Assembly (NCBI GenBank): GCA_900551295.1
Contig: URVJ01000003.1
Location: 1 to 64,000, forward strand
DNA from: an uncultured Eubacteriales bacterium
Lineage (GTDB): Bacteria > Bacillota > Clostridia > Oscillospirales > CAG-382
DNA: 64,000 bases
Direction: 5' to 3'
Part shown: positions 25,487 through 33,435 of the stretch, one piece after another
Layout: the number at the start of each line of letters is the position of its first letter
How positions within the stretch are numbered: position 1 is the first letter of the stretch
Translations under genes and position numbers: made by a program
The notes under the pieces: model-generated
What the model saw: only the letters and a program-made list of their open reading frames with translations
Database searches by the model: none
What the model was told of the DNA's origin: nothing

Positions 25487-25519
25487 AAAAAGCACCGTGC
25501 ATTTTCAGCACGATGCTTT
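25487..25519 (-). terminator. Terminator inside the late operon
   Basis: On the minus strand, stem AAAAGCATCGTGC / GCACGGTGCTTTT followed by TTTTTT. It lies between the small gene at 25541 and the scaffold start at 25376. No consensus promoter is evident downstream, so it may act as an attenuator that sets gene dosage. Confidence 0.75.
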
Positions 25520-25540
25520 TAACAACCGATATATGGGCAT

Positions 25541-25708
25541 TTACTTACCCTGCTTTTGTGCGTACCGTTTCTCATACGCCTTTTTGCGGGCCTCCCGTTC
25601 TTTTTCCTCTGCGGTAGGCTCTGCGGTGTCCTCATTGAAACGATCCATTATAAGCAAGCCGTCAAACTCTTTACTGTCAGTGCCAACAACATTGCTTTTA
25701 GTTTCCAT
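25541..25708 (-). CDS. Small acidic/basic phage protein between the MuF-fusion and scaffold genes
   Basis: 55 aa. GGGAGGATC stands 5 bp before its ATG. It overlaps the 3' end of the gene before it by 11 bp. Sequence: METKSNVVGTDSKEF at the start, then a highly charged helix (AEEKEREARKKAYEKRY). Below the usual length cut-off but with a good ribosome site and codon use. Role unknown; a scaffold or head-assembly accessory fits its place. Confidence 0.75.
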   Translation of the reverse strand: METKSNVVGTDSKEFDGLLIMDRFNEDTAEPTAEEKEREARKKAYEKRYAQKQGK

Positions 25709-27683
25709 AAATTGATCCTCCCTCGCAGAAAATAACCTTTGTTCGGTTTAGTATTACAGTATATGATCCGCTTTGCCCGTGGCCCTCTGCATTTATTACA
25801 TCGTAGCCCATTTCAGCAGCAAGCACTCCGGGATCCTTAAAGCCCGTGTGCCCGTCCGGCTTAATGTAGGTTTGCGCGTTCATACCTCGCTTTATGAGCG
25901 GCCGCAGCTGATCTCCCAAGGCGTTACGGCTTGCATAGAGGGCATCAATGGTGCTTTCTGCCTCGTTATAAGTTAGCCCTCGTATTTTTTCACACACGCT
26001 GATGTATTCCTCTACAAGCTGCTTTTGCGTGTCTTTTGCAAACTTACGCATATAAGCCTCCGTATAAAGATCGCTTATATACTCCTCGGCTTTTCGCCCT
26101 CTTGGCAATTTAAGCACTTTTGCCGTTTTATCAAGGGTGATGCCCTCGGTATAATAGAACGGGTTGCCTCGTTGAGCTCCAAGGGTTTGATAGTGTGTCA
26201 TTTCCCAGCCCAAGCCGCCAAGGCTCTGCCGGTCGGAAAGATCCCAGCTACCGGCGCAGTACATACCCTGCCCGTATTGGTGGCCTCCTGTGCCGCAGTC
26301 AACATACCACTTACCACTGTAAAGCTCTTGCCGCCATTGATCGAGCGTTGCCTTGTCTGGTGCGCAGTATGTACGCTCACCATAAAAGCCACTATCTTGC
26401 ATTGCCTGCTTAAACTCGTCATAAGTCACAACCCTTGCCTCGCCATCATAGCCCTGCGTGTTGATAACATCCTCAATGGGGTGCTCAAAATTACCGCTGG
26501 GGCTATATTCGCCCACCAAGTCCTTGCCCTGGGCAACGGCTGTATTATTTGCGGCGGGTGCCGGTGGCTGCACTTTATCGGCATCCGAGGTAAGAGGTTT
26601 TTGTGGTATAGGATTTATTATAACACTTTTGGACTGATTTTGCAATGGCTGCACATATTGCTTTGCCCAATCGTTATATTTTATGCTACCCGGCAGCATT
26701 TTACGCTTACCGGTTTTTGGATCGCGGGAATACCTCTCCCCGATGTCCTCCATATCGTCAAAATATGGGGCTGTGCAGCAACGGCACCAAGGGTGAAACG
26801 GAGGAGCGGTGGATCCTGGGCGATAGTCGCTCATTTTGAACACCTTGCCATCCATATCACCGCAGATGTTGCAGGTCTTTGTGTCAAGCGTGCCGGTAAT
26901 GCGGTATTTTTCAACACCCAGCTCGTTAAAGCAATCTTTTTGGGCTGCGCTTGAAAAATAGGCGCTTTCGGTCATTACCACACGGCCGGCGTTTTGCTTT
27001 GAAACATTAAACCGTTTGGATATTGCTGCAATAGCCTTGTCGGGTGCCTCGCCTGTGGCAAGCATACGGGTAAGCTCTTGGTTTACGGTTTCAACCAGCT
27101 TGGTTTTATCCGTCCAGCAGCGTGCCGTAAAGGTTTGGTTGTCAACGGTCCAGGGGCGGGAAAGCACCTTTTGCACCGTACCGGAGTTAAGGGCTTGCAA
27201 AGTCCAACCCACGCCCAAACCACGCTGCACCTCAAAAGCGGTGTGGTAATAGCTTTGTGTATATGACAGCTCCGAGGCATTGGTTGTGGCTTTTACTCTT
27301 GCCTGTGTCAATGCCTCGGCCTGCTGTCTTAACTGTATTTTAAGGCTTTCAAGGCGGGATATATGCACCCGTGCGGAGGCGTTTTCAAGTTCTTTTGCCC
27401 ACGCACCGCTTATGGCGTGCTCCTTGCCGGCCTTAATGTACTGCTGTACCGTCCACTTAAACTCTTTAAGCTCACCGGCGGTAAGCAGCTTTTGTGCCTC
27501 GGCATAAGATATGCCGCCGTTGTTGTCGGCAAACCTTTGATACCAGGCACGCATTTGTGTATCAATCTGGGCTATGGCGGCATCAAACTGCTGCTCCAGA
27601 TTTTTTACATATTCGTATGATTGATCTTTTAGGGCATCCTCCATAATTTTAAGGCGGCGTGCCCAATAATCGGCGTTATTCAT
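25698..27683 (-). CDS. Phage head morphogenesis (MuF/SPP1 gp7) protein fused to a probable ADP-ribosyltransferase
   Basis: 661 aa. Residues 1-310: SPP1 gp7/MuF head-morphogenesis domain with a helical start and the CNICGDMDGKVF ... PPFHPWCRCC Cys/His cluster at 271-303. A Pro/Gln-rich linker (about 345-385) follows. From about 414 comes an ADP-ribosyltransferase-like domain: YGERTYCA (Arg437 in the region of the first ART motif), YGQGMYCAG (470-478; the Tyr-Gly-x-Gly-x-Tyr NAD loop of ART folds) and the end SYTVILNRTKVIFCEGG. A third catalytic residue is not obvious. MuF proteins carried into the cell with phage DNA are known carriers of toxin domains, so this one may modify host targets at infection. 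It lies between portal and scaffold. Confidence 0.8.
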   Translation of the reverse strand: MNNADYWARRLKIMEDALKDQSYEYVKNLEQQFDAAIAQIDTQMRAWYQRFADNNGGISYAEAQKLLTAGELKEFKWTVQQYIKAGKEHAISGAWAKELENASARVHISRLESLKIQLRQQAEALTQARVKATTNASELSYTQSYYHTAFEVQRGLGVGWTLQALNSGTVQKVLSRPWTVDNQTFTARCWTDKTKLVETVNQELTRMLATGEAPDKAIAAISKRFNVSKQNAGRVVMTESAYFSSAAQKDCFNELGVEKYRITGTLDTKTCNICGDMDGKVFKMSDYRPGSTAPPFHPWCRCCTAPYFDDMEDIGERYSRDPKTGKRKMLPGSIKYNDWAKQYVQPLQNQSKSVIINPIPQKPLTSDADKVQPPAPAANNTAVAQGKDLVGEYSPSGNFEHPIEDVINTQGYDGEARVVTYDEFKQAMQDSGFYGERTYCAPDKATLDQWRQELYSGKWYVDCGTGGHQYGQGMYCAGSWDLSDRQSLGGLGWEMTHYQTLGAQRGNPFYYTEGITLDKTAKVLKLPRGRKAEEYISDLYTEAYMRKFAKDTQKQLVEEYISVCEKIRGLTYNEAESTIDALYASRNALGDQLRPLIKRGMNAQTYIKPDGHTGFKDPGVLAAEMGYDVINAEGHGQSGSYTVILNRTKVIFCEGGSIYGN

Positions 27684-29214
27684 TCAAAGCACCGCCCTCC
27701 GGACCATTGCCCGGTGGGGTGTTCTGCCCATTGCCGCCTGCGGAGTTTTCAAAAGCGGCACGGTAGGCATCTGCCTCCGCAGCTGCCGCCTCTTTTTCGG
27801 CTTTAAGGCGTGCAAGCTCCTCCCCCGGATCGTCCACCCACGGATGCTGCTTAACAATGGTTTCATCGCTGATAATGCCCTTTGATTTTCCGCAGTTGTC
27901 GATGGCCTCCGTTTCGTTAATGAGTATATCACGGTTAAAAATAACCGTTACATCCTCACCGTCAAAGTTGCCCACGCCGGTATTGGCAAGGTGGGCATTG
28001 ACGAAAAAGAGCAGATCCTCAAAAGCGGCTTGAAATTCGGTTTCCATACCGTTTGCATCAAGATCAATATCGGAGTACATTGATCTTATGTTCATTTGGT
28101 TTGGCGTACCGTTCAGCCGGTCATCCTTGGCATCATAGCCCCTGGCGTTCTCGATTATGGCCTTTTTCAAAAGCTCCATAACAGCCTTGTAGTTTTCGGC
28201 TTTTACCTCAATTTCCAGGGTGTCAACCGCACCATCGGAGCCGTCCGTTGTCCGTACCTTAACAGCACCGTATGTGGCAAGGTTGCGCCTAAATTCGCCC
28301 AAGTCCTCACCGTCATAGTTGTGTATAACCAGCACGGTGTTGTGCACATCCTCCTCCATAGAGTTTACAAAGTTGGAAAGCATAAGGTTAAGGGCATCCT
28401 GCAAGCACCGCACACGGCAGAGGAGGGGGAGTTCCCTGTGGTTAGCCTTAAAGCAAACCAAGGGGATCCTTGCCCAATTCAGCGCACGGGGCTTTTGGGT
28501 TTTGGGATCAACCACGGTAACATAGGAGCCGGAGGCTGCATCGTTGTCAACCTCAAGCGTGCCATCTTTCCAGATAAAACGCTCAACGCCGCCTGCGTGG
28601 AAAACCTCCACTTTTTCAACAATGCTCTCGTTGCCTTTTTCGTCATATTCGTAAATGGGGAAAAAGTGCACGGCGCAATCAAGATCGGTGTGTGCAGTAT
28701 CGCTCCAGAACGGCAGCACCTCGTGCGCCGGGAGCATTGCAAAGGCAAGCGTGCCCTCATCCGTATAGTAAGGGAACACCCACGCCTTGCCGCCTGTTAA
28801 AGCCTTTTCGGCCACAATACGCAAAGTGCGCTGTGCCTTATGCCCAAACACCTTTGCAAGCGCCTCACCGTATGCGGCGTTTTTGGTGTCGAAAGTGACG
28901 GGCTGGCCGCAAAGGTAATTTGCCTTTTGATCCACCATTTTTGCGTATTGGTTATCAATAAGGCGGTTGTTTGGCAGGTTGTCAACCTCTTTAAGCTCGC
29001 CGCCCTCGCCAATAACCGTGCGCTTGCGTTTCAAAATTGTTTGCATACCGTCATAGTAGGCATCGCCTGCTATTTGCCGGTGCCGTTCCTGGGAGGTCAA
29101 CCACTTTTTGATCTCAAGCTCCAAAAACTGCTTATCTGTAATGCCCGGTACAATGTTTGCAGCCATACGGGCCTGCATTTCGATTGATGGGGAGTAAAAA
29201 TTTAATGCTTTCAT
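27676..29214 (-). CDS. Portal protein, SPP1 gp6-like
   Basis: 512 aa. It matches SPP1-type portals (KANYLCGQPVTFD, ENARGYDAKDDRLNGTPNQMNIRSMY). It forms the dodecameric DNA gate and docks the terminase. The C-terminus is Ala/Gly/Asn/Pro rich. It precedes the MuF-fusion gene and follows the large terminase. Confidence 0.93.
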   Translation of the reverse strand: MKALNFYSPSIEMQARMAANIVPGITDKQFLELEIKKWLTSQERHRQIAGDAYYDGMQTILKRKRTVIGEGGELKEVDNLPNNRLIDNQYAKMVDQKANYLCGQPVTFDTKNAAYGEALAKVFGHKAQRTLRIVAEKALTGGKAWVFPYYTDEGTLAFAMLPAHEVLPFWSDTAHTDLDCAVHFFPIYEYDEKGNESIVEKVEVFHAGGVERFIWKDGTLEVDNDAASGSYVTVVDPKTQKPRALNWARIPLVCFKANHRELPLLCRVRCLQDALNLMLSNFVNSMEEDVHNTVLVIHNYDGEDLGEFRRNLATYGAVKVRTTDGSDGAVDTLEIEVKAENYKAVMELLKKAIIENARGYDAKDDRLNGTPNQMNIRSMYSDIDLDANGMETEFQAAFEDLLFFVNAHLANTGVGNFDGEDVTVIFNRDILINETEAIDNCGKSKGIISDETIVKQHPWVDDPGEELARLKAEKEAAAAEADAYRAAFENSAGGNGQNTPPGNGPEGGALNE

Positions 29215-29229
29215 TTGGCTGCACCTCCT

Positions 29230-30498
29230 TTACTTAAAACTGTAATTCGGACCGGTGGAGTATTCCTCCAAAGCGTACCGCATAGCATCCATAAGGTGGT
29301 TAAAGTCATCTATGGGGCGGTTTAGCTTTTTACCGGTCTTTGTGTCCGTGTCCCAGGTGTAGTTGCCAATCTCGGTAAGGAAATTGGTGCACCGTGGGTG
29401 GATAAAGATTTTATAATCTTGTATAAAGTCAATGCCGTTGTTGATACTGTCCTTGCCCTTGCGTGCCCTGCGTATGTGGGCAAGCCCCAGGGCATAAAGG
29501 CGATCAATGCTTTTCGGCTCGGCACTGTCTGCCCGGATGCGCTCTTTGGCATAGCCTGCCTCTGTAACGGCTGCGGCTATATCCTCATTGCTCATACCCG
29601 GTTTGTATATTTCATCAAACACCCAAAGGGTTTTGCTGCTTGTGTCTATCAAACCGCAAAATAAAGCGGTGGGATCGTTGGTATATCCAAAGTCAAGGCC
29701 AAATGCCGATTTAATACCGGGCGTTTTTCGCACCTCGTCAATGCTGAAAAGTCGCTCCTCCCAATTTTCATATATCAAGCCCTCAACGATGCCCCAATCA
29801 CCGAGGCCGGCAACACGGTAACGGCGGGGGTTGTTTCGTTTCATAGTTTCAAACACTTTTTTATCTGCTGCATCCAGCCACTCATTGCAGGTGTAGTTGG
29901 TTGTCATTGCAAGAATATCCGGATCCGGTGCGGCATCAAAAAAGCGGTGTTTGATCCAGTGGTGCTCATTCCACGGGTTAAAGGTAAGCGTAATTTGTTT
30001 GAACAGCCCCGGCGGCACCTCGCCTCGGATGCTTTCGTCCAGGGTGTCAAAATCAGCCTCGGAGCTTATTTCATATGCCTCCTCGATCCACAGCCAACAA
30101 AGCACGCCAACCTCAACGGTAATGGATGTTACTTTCAGCGGATCGTCAAGTCCACGGAAAAGGATCTTTTGTCCGGTAGGCTTGTAGGTCATTTCAAGCG
30201 GGCTCTCTTTTATATCCCACCACGCATCAACGCCGAGGCGGTGTATAGCCCATTTAAGCTCCGTAAAGCAGCTGTCTTTTAATGTGCGGTATGTTTTACG
30301 CACGCAAAGCAAGTTGGCTTGTGGGTATTCCATAAGCCGTGTGATATTGTTTAAGGCTGTGGTTTTTGATTTTTTGGAGGCACGGGAGCCTTTACACACC
30401 CGGTACCTGCCCTTAAAACGCCAAAATGTGCCGTAGCCTTTGCCCACAACATCGGGGAGGCGTAGCTGTTTGGCGGTTTTAGTCCTCAAGATCCTCAC
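29230..30498 (-). CDS. Terminase large subunit, PBSX type
   Basis: 422 aa. The ATPase P-loop is VCKGSRASKKSKTT (34-47), the Walker B region is LCWLWIEEA, and the nuclease domain has the Asp motif LDFGYTNDPTA near residue 270. It cuts and packages phage DNA. The start is uncertain: GTG at 30498 or TTG at 30489, both inside the end of the small-terminase gene. Confidence 0.93.
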   Translation of the reverse strand: MRILRTKTAKQLRLPDVVGKGYGTFWRFKGRYRVCKGSRASKKSKTTALNNITRLMEYPQANLLCVRKTYRTLKDSCFTELKWAIHRLGVDAWWDIKESPLEMTYKPTGQKILFRGLDDPLKVTSITVEVGVLCWLWIEEAYEISSEADFDTLDESIRGEVPPGLFKQITLTFNPWNEHHWIKHRFFDAAPDPDILAMTTNYTCNEWLDAADKKVFETMKRNNPRRYRVAGLGDWGIVEGLIYENWEERLFSIDEVRKTPGIKSAFGLDFGYTNDPTALFCGLIDTSSKTLWVFDEIYKPGMSNEDIAAAVTEAGYAKERIRADSAEPKSIDRLYALGLAHIRRARKGKDSINNGIDFIQDYKIFIHPRCTNFLTEIGNYTWDTDTKTGKKLNRPIDDFNHLMDAMRYALEEYSTGPNYSFK

Positions 30499-30922
30499 CG
30501 CCGGAAATTACCACCGGTACGGCGCCGCCAACATCTACCTTGTCGGTAAACAGGCCATAACGCTTGCCCAAAAGCTCTGCGGCCTTGAGGCGTTCCTTTT
30601 CGTCCGGTGGCTTTTTAATGATTTTTGCCTCGGAGCATCCGTCACCGTAGCCCTCGACAACAATCACACTTGCCTCGCTTTGCCCACGCAGCACCGAGGT
30701 AAGATACTCAATAACCTCTGTGGCCTCTGCTGTTTTCTTGCTGCTTATTTCGGCCAGCTTTTCCTCAATATAGGCTTTAATGTTAGCCTTTGCAAGCAAC
30801 CTGCTGCCGTTAGCTCTTGCCACAGTGTCCTTTTTAACATTCGGGTATGCAGCCTTATACGCACGGCTTGCATTGCAATCTATGATATACTCATCCGCAA
30901 ACTTTTGCTGCCTGTCGGTCAT
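30479..30922 (-). CDS. Terminase small subunit
   Basis: 147 aa. N-terminal helix-turn-helix (TDRQQKFADEYIIDCNASRAYKAAYP), as in PBSX-type small terminases, which recognise the packaging site and stimulate the large subunit. The C-terminus is acidic. It is the first gene of the late operon. Confidence 0.93.
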   Translation of the reverse strand: MTDRQQKFADEYIIDCNASRAYKAAYPNVKKDTVARANGSRLLAKANIKAYIEEKLAEISSKKTAEATEVIEYLTSVLRGQSEASVIVVEGYGDGCSEAKIIKKPPDEKERLKAAELLGKRYGLFTDKVDVGGAVPVVISGGEDLED

Positions 30923-30952
30923 AGTGTATCACCTCGCTTTCATAGCAAAATA

Positions 30953-31014
30953 AAAGAACAGACAGCGGGGCTATCTGGAGGAGTAAACCCCGCCGCTGTT
31001 CTTATCCAAGGAGG
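30953..31014 (-). terminator. Hairpin in the late-operon leader
   Basis: On the minus strand a long stem AAGAACAGCGGCGGGG / CCCCGCTGTCTGTTCTT then TTTTATTTT, a terminator shape. It lies between the predicted late promoter (TSS near 31040) and the small-terminase start at 30922, so late transcripts must pass it. It may stop early transcription and be relieved late. Confidence 0.8.
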
Positions 31015-31046
31015 CATTGCCCTTGTGGTCAATACCCGCAGTTTAC

Positions 31047-31081
31047 ATTATACACTATGTAACCCGGACATTTTGGGACAT
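31047..31081 (-). promoter_or_regulatory. Predicted late promoter with activator repeats
   Basis: On the minus strand a TATAAT -10 box lies at 31052-31047 with no fitting -35. Two copies of the direct repeat GGACAT (plus strand 31066-31071 and 31076-31081; 10-bp period, one helical turn) lie where the -35 would be. The gene just upstream encodes a sigma-region-4-like activator. The arrangement fits an activator-dependent late promoter feeding the packaging and virion genes. Confidence 0.7.
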
Positions 31082-31083
31082 CT

Positions 31084-31497
31084 TTATTTTTCGCCTTTGT
31101 TTTCTTGCTCAAGGTATCTGTAAACCCTTTTACGCACGCCCTCCTCGGTATTGCCGCCGCCAACGCTAAACGCAATCTGCACCCAGGTCAAACCGTTAAT
31201 AAACCGCAGCTGAAAGATCTGCCGGGTTAAGCTGTCCGGTATTTCGGCAATATACCTCTCAAGGCGTGCACGCTCGTGTAAGCACTGCGTTATTTTCGCC
31301 TGGATAATCGCCTCAAGGTCAACGATCTCTGCAATGTATCGCTCAAGGCGGTTTTCAAAGCTGGGGCTTTTAGGCATACCATCATAGTTGGGTGCTCCAG
31401 GTGCCGATGCGCTTGCCCGTAATTTCTCTAACCGTTCTTGATCTCGTTCAATTTCACGGTTAAGGTAGTATAACTGTGATAATTCTTTTAGTGTCAT
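31084..31497 (-). CDS. ArpU/RinA-like late transcription activator (sigma-70 region 4-like)
   Basis: 137 aa. An N-terminal coiled-coil region is followed by a sigma-4-type helix-turn-helix (DSLTRQIFQLRFINGLTWVQIAFSV). Such small activators turn on late operons by binding near promoters. It is the last gene before the terminase region, and the predicted late promoter with paired repeats follows it directly. It overlaps the helicase gene by 4 bp. Confidence 0.85.
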   Translation of the reverse strand: MTLKELSQLYYLNREIERDQERLEKLRASASAPGAPNYDGMPKSPSFENRLERYIAEIVDLEAIIQAKITQCLHERARLERYIAEIPDSLTRQIFQLRFINGLTWVQIAFSVGGGNTEEGVRKRVYRYLEQENKGEK

Positions 31498-32873
31498 ACT
31501 GCTGCCTCCTTTATTTTCTTGATACGGGCTTTAAGCACTCGCATCACGGTTTCGTGTGTGCCTGCACGCTCCCGTATAGTGTCAAGCACATCCTCGTCAA
31601 CGCACCCCTGCACAATAAGGTAATGCACATAAACCTTATCATACGGGGAGCCCTGCCGCCACAAACGGCACTTGCCTTGATCGTTAAGCTCAAAGCTCCA
31701 GTTTGGTGTAAACCAGATAATGTGCCGGCCGCCTGCTTGCAGGTTTAACCCGTAGGCGCAGCTGCTTGGGTGCACCAGCAGCACATCAACCTTGCCGCTG
31801 TTCCAGGCATCCTCGTCCTCGGTGCCTTTATACACGCACACACGCAGCTTTGTTTTTTCAAGGGCCGCAAGGATGCGATCCTTATCGTGCTGGTAGCCGT
31901 AGAATGTAATACAAGGCTCACCGTTTAGGCTTTCCAAAAGCTCCATATAAGCCTCAATTTTGCAATCGTGAATATGTACGGCTTTGCGGTCATTGTCATA
32001 CATTGCACCGCTGCAAAACTGTAACAGCTTGCCGGTAAGCACCCCGGCGGTGTTGGCGGTTATGGTGTCCTCGTCAATGGTAAGCAGCAGATCACGCTCA
32101 AACTGCTTGTATGCTTTCATTGTCTTATCGTCAAGCACTATGGGAACATCGTGCTCGATACAAGCAGGTAACTCCAGGTAGTCCTCGGCTTTCATTGATA
32201 CGCAAATATCACTTATGGCTTTAAGCACGGCCGCCTCGGCATCCTCTTTCGGCTTGTAGTCGGTAAAATGCCCGCCGTGTGTATTTGCATCAAAGTACCG
32301 TGTGCGGAATTGTGTTATATTCTTGCCCAGCCGTGCGCCCTCATCAAGTAAATAAATCTGCGCCCACAGGTCCATAAGCCCCTTGGAGGACGGTGTGCCG
32401 GTAAGCAGCACAACCTTTTTGCAAAAACGCCTTACAAGTTTCATTGCCTTAAAGCGTTTGCTTTGGCCGTTCTTAAAGCTCGTGCTTTCATCAAGCACCA
32501 CCATATCAAACGGCCACGCCTGCTGGTAGTATTCAACCAGCCAGGGTATGTTTTCACGGTTTATAACATACACATCCGCAGGGGTGTTAAGTGCCTTTAT
32601 GCGCTTTGCAGACGATCCCAGGACCGTAACCACACGCAGATGCTTTAAGTGATCCCACTTGTTTGCCTCCTTGCTCCAGGTACCCTCTGCAACCTTTTTG
32701 GGTGCTACAACCAAAGCCTTTGCAATGTTCCACTTAAAGTATTTCAAAATGTTTATTGCCGAAAGCGTTATTGAGGTTTTGCCCAAGCCCGGACGGAGGA
32801 ACAACCCAACCGCCGGATCATTTACAATACGCTCAATACAGTACGCCTGGTAATTATGCGGTTTATATTCCAC
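31494..32873 (-). CDS. Phage SNF2/DEAD-like helicase
   Basis: 459 aa. Motif I GLGKT (29-33), DES box (128-130), TGTPSSKG and C-terminal motif VI-like KCRLWRQGSPY are seen. This is the compact SNF2-like helicase found in many Firmicutes phage replication modules beside a VRR-NUC nuclease. It uses ATP to remodel DNA or nucleoprotein, probably in replication or recombination. Confidence 0.93.
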   Translation of the reverse strand: MEYKPHNYQAYCIERIVNDPAVGLFLRPGLGKTSITLSAINILKYFKWNIAKALVVAPKKVAEGTWSKEANKWDHLKHLRVVTVLGSSAKRIKALNTPADVYVINRENIPWLVEYYQQAWPFDMVVLDESTSFKNGQSKRFKAMKLVRRFCKKVVLLTGTPSSKGLMDLWAQIYLLDEGARLGKNITQFRTRYFDANTHGGHFTDYKPKEDAEAAVLKAISDICVSMKAEDYLELPACIEHDVPIVLDDKTMKAYKQFERDLLLTIDEDTITANTAGVLTGKLLQFCSGAMYDNDRKAVHIHDCKIEAYMELLESLNGEPCITFYGYQHDKDRILAALEKTKLRVCVYKGTEDEDAWNSGKVDVLLVHPSSCAYGLNLQAGGRHIIWFTPNWSFELNDQGKCRLWRQGSPYDKVYVHYLIVQGCVDEDVLDTIRERAGTHETVMRVLKARIKKIKEAAV

Positions 32874-33153
32874 CCGTTTGCACCTCCCTTACGAAAGCCT
32901 CCACCTTTTCCTTGGTGTCTATCCGCAGCACCTTAAAACCTAACTGCTTTATCAAACCGCAAACATATTCTTGCAGCCTACGCAGCTTTTTACCCGGTGC
33001 CTTTGTTTCCACAAAATATATACGCCCATACGGCACAAGCACAATGCGATCCGGTACGCCGTTTTGTCCGGGGCTTACAAACTTTAATGCCCAGCCGCCG
33101 AGATCGTTTTTTACCCGGTCGCACAATTCTTTTTCAACAGTTTTCTCAAGCAT
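32863..33153 (-). CDS. VRR-NUC nuclease
   Basis: 96 aa. PD-(D/E)xK-type: GVPDRIVL (Asp35) and FVETKAPGKK (Glu49, Lys51), with Gln61 in the following helix. VRR-NUC nucleases act on branched DNA and are common in phages next to a SNF2 helicase. Its 3' end overlaps the helicase gene by 11 bp. The noncoding repeat element lies just upstream. Confidence 0.93.
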   Translation of the reverse strand: MLEKTVEKELCDRVKNDLGGWALKFVSPGQNGVPDRIVLVPYGRIYFVETKAPGKKLRRLQEYVCGLIKQLGFKVLRIDTKEKVEAFVREVQTGGI

Positions 33154-33165
33154 CGTTTTCCTCCT

Positions 33166-33435
33166 TTTCTAACTTTCTCACGCGCGCACGCATAATACAC
33201 GCAAACAGGCGGGTTAGGGCGTGATTTTACTCTCAAACTCTCTAATTTTATACTCTATAAGAAAAAATGTTAGAATGTTAGAAAAGTAATAAAAAGCCTT
33301 ATTTTATGCGGGTTTTCGGTCTAACAATCTTTCTAACAATTAAACAAAACAATGTTTTTCCGTGTAAAAATGTTAGACGGCATTTTTCTAACAATTCTAC
33401 ACGAAAAACAAAATGTTAGATGCTAATTGTTAGAT
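33166..33435. repeat. Noncoding element, copy B (TGTTAGAA iterons)
   Basis: Second copy of the element at 4568-4815. TTTCTAAC begins at 33166 and TGTTAGAA pairs lie at 33268 and 33276. More sites follow: TTCTAACA at 33331 and 33386, TGTTAGAC at 33371, TGTTAGAT at 33414 and a final GTTAGAT at 33429, which touches the primase stop. The element lies between the VRR-NUC and VapE genes, at the replication module, so iteron origin is the favoured idea. Confidence 0.85.
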
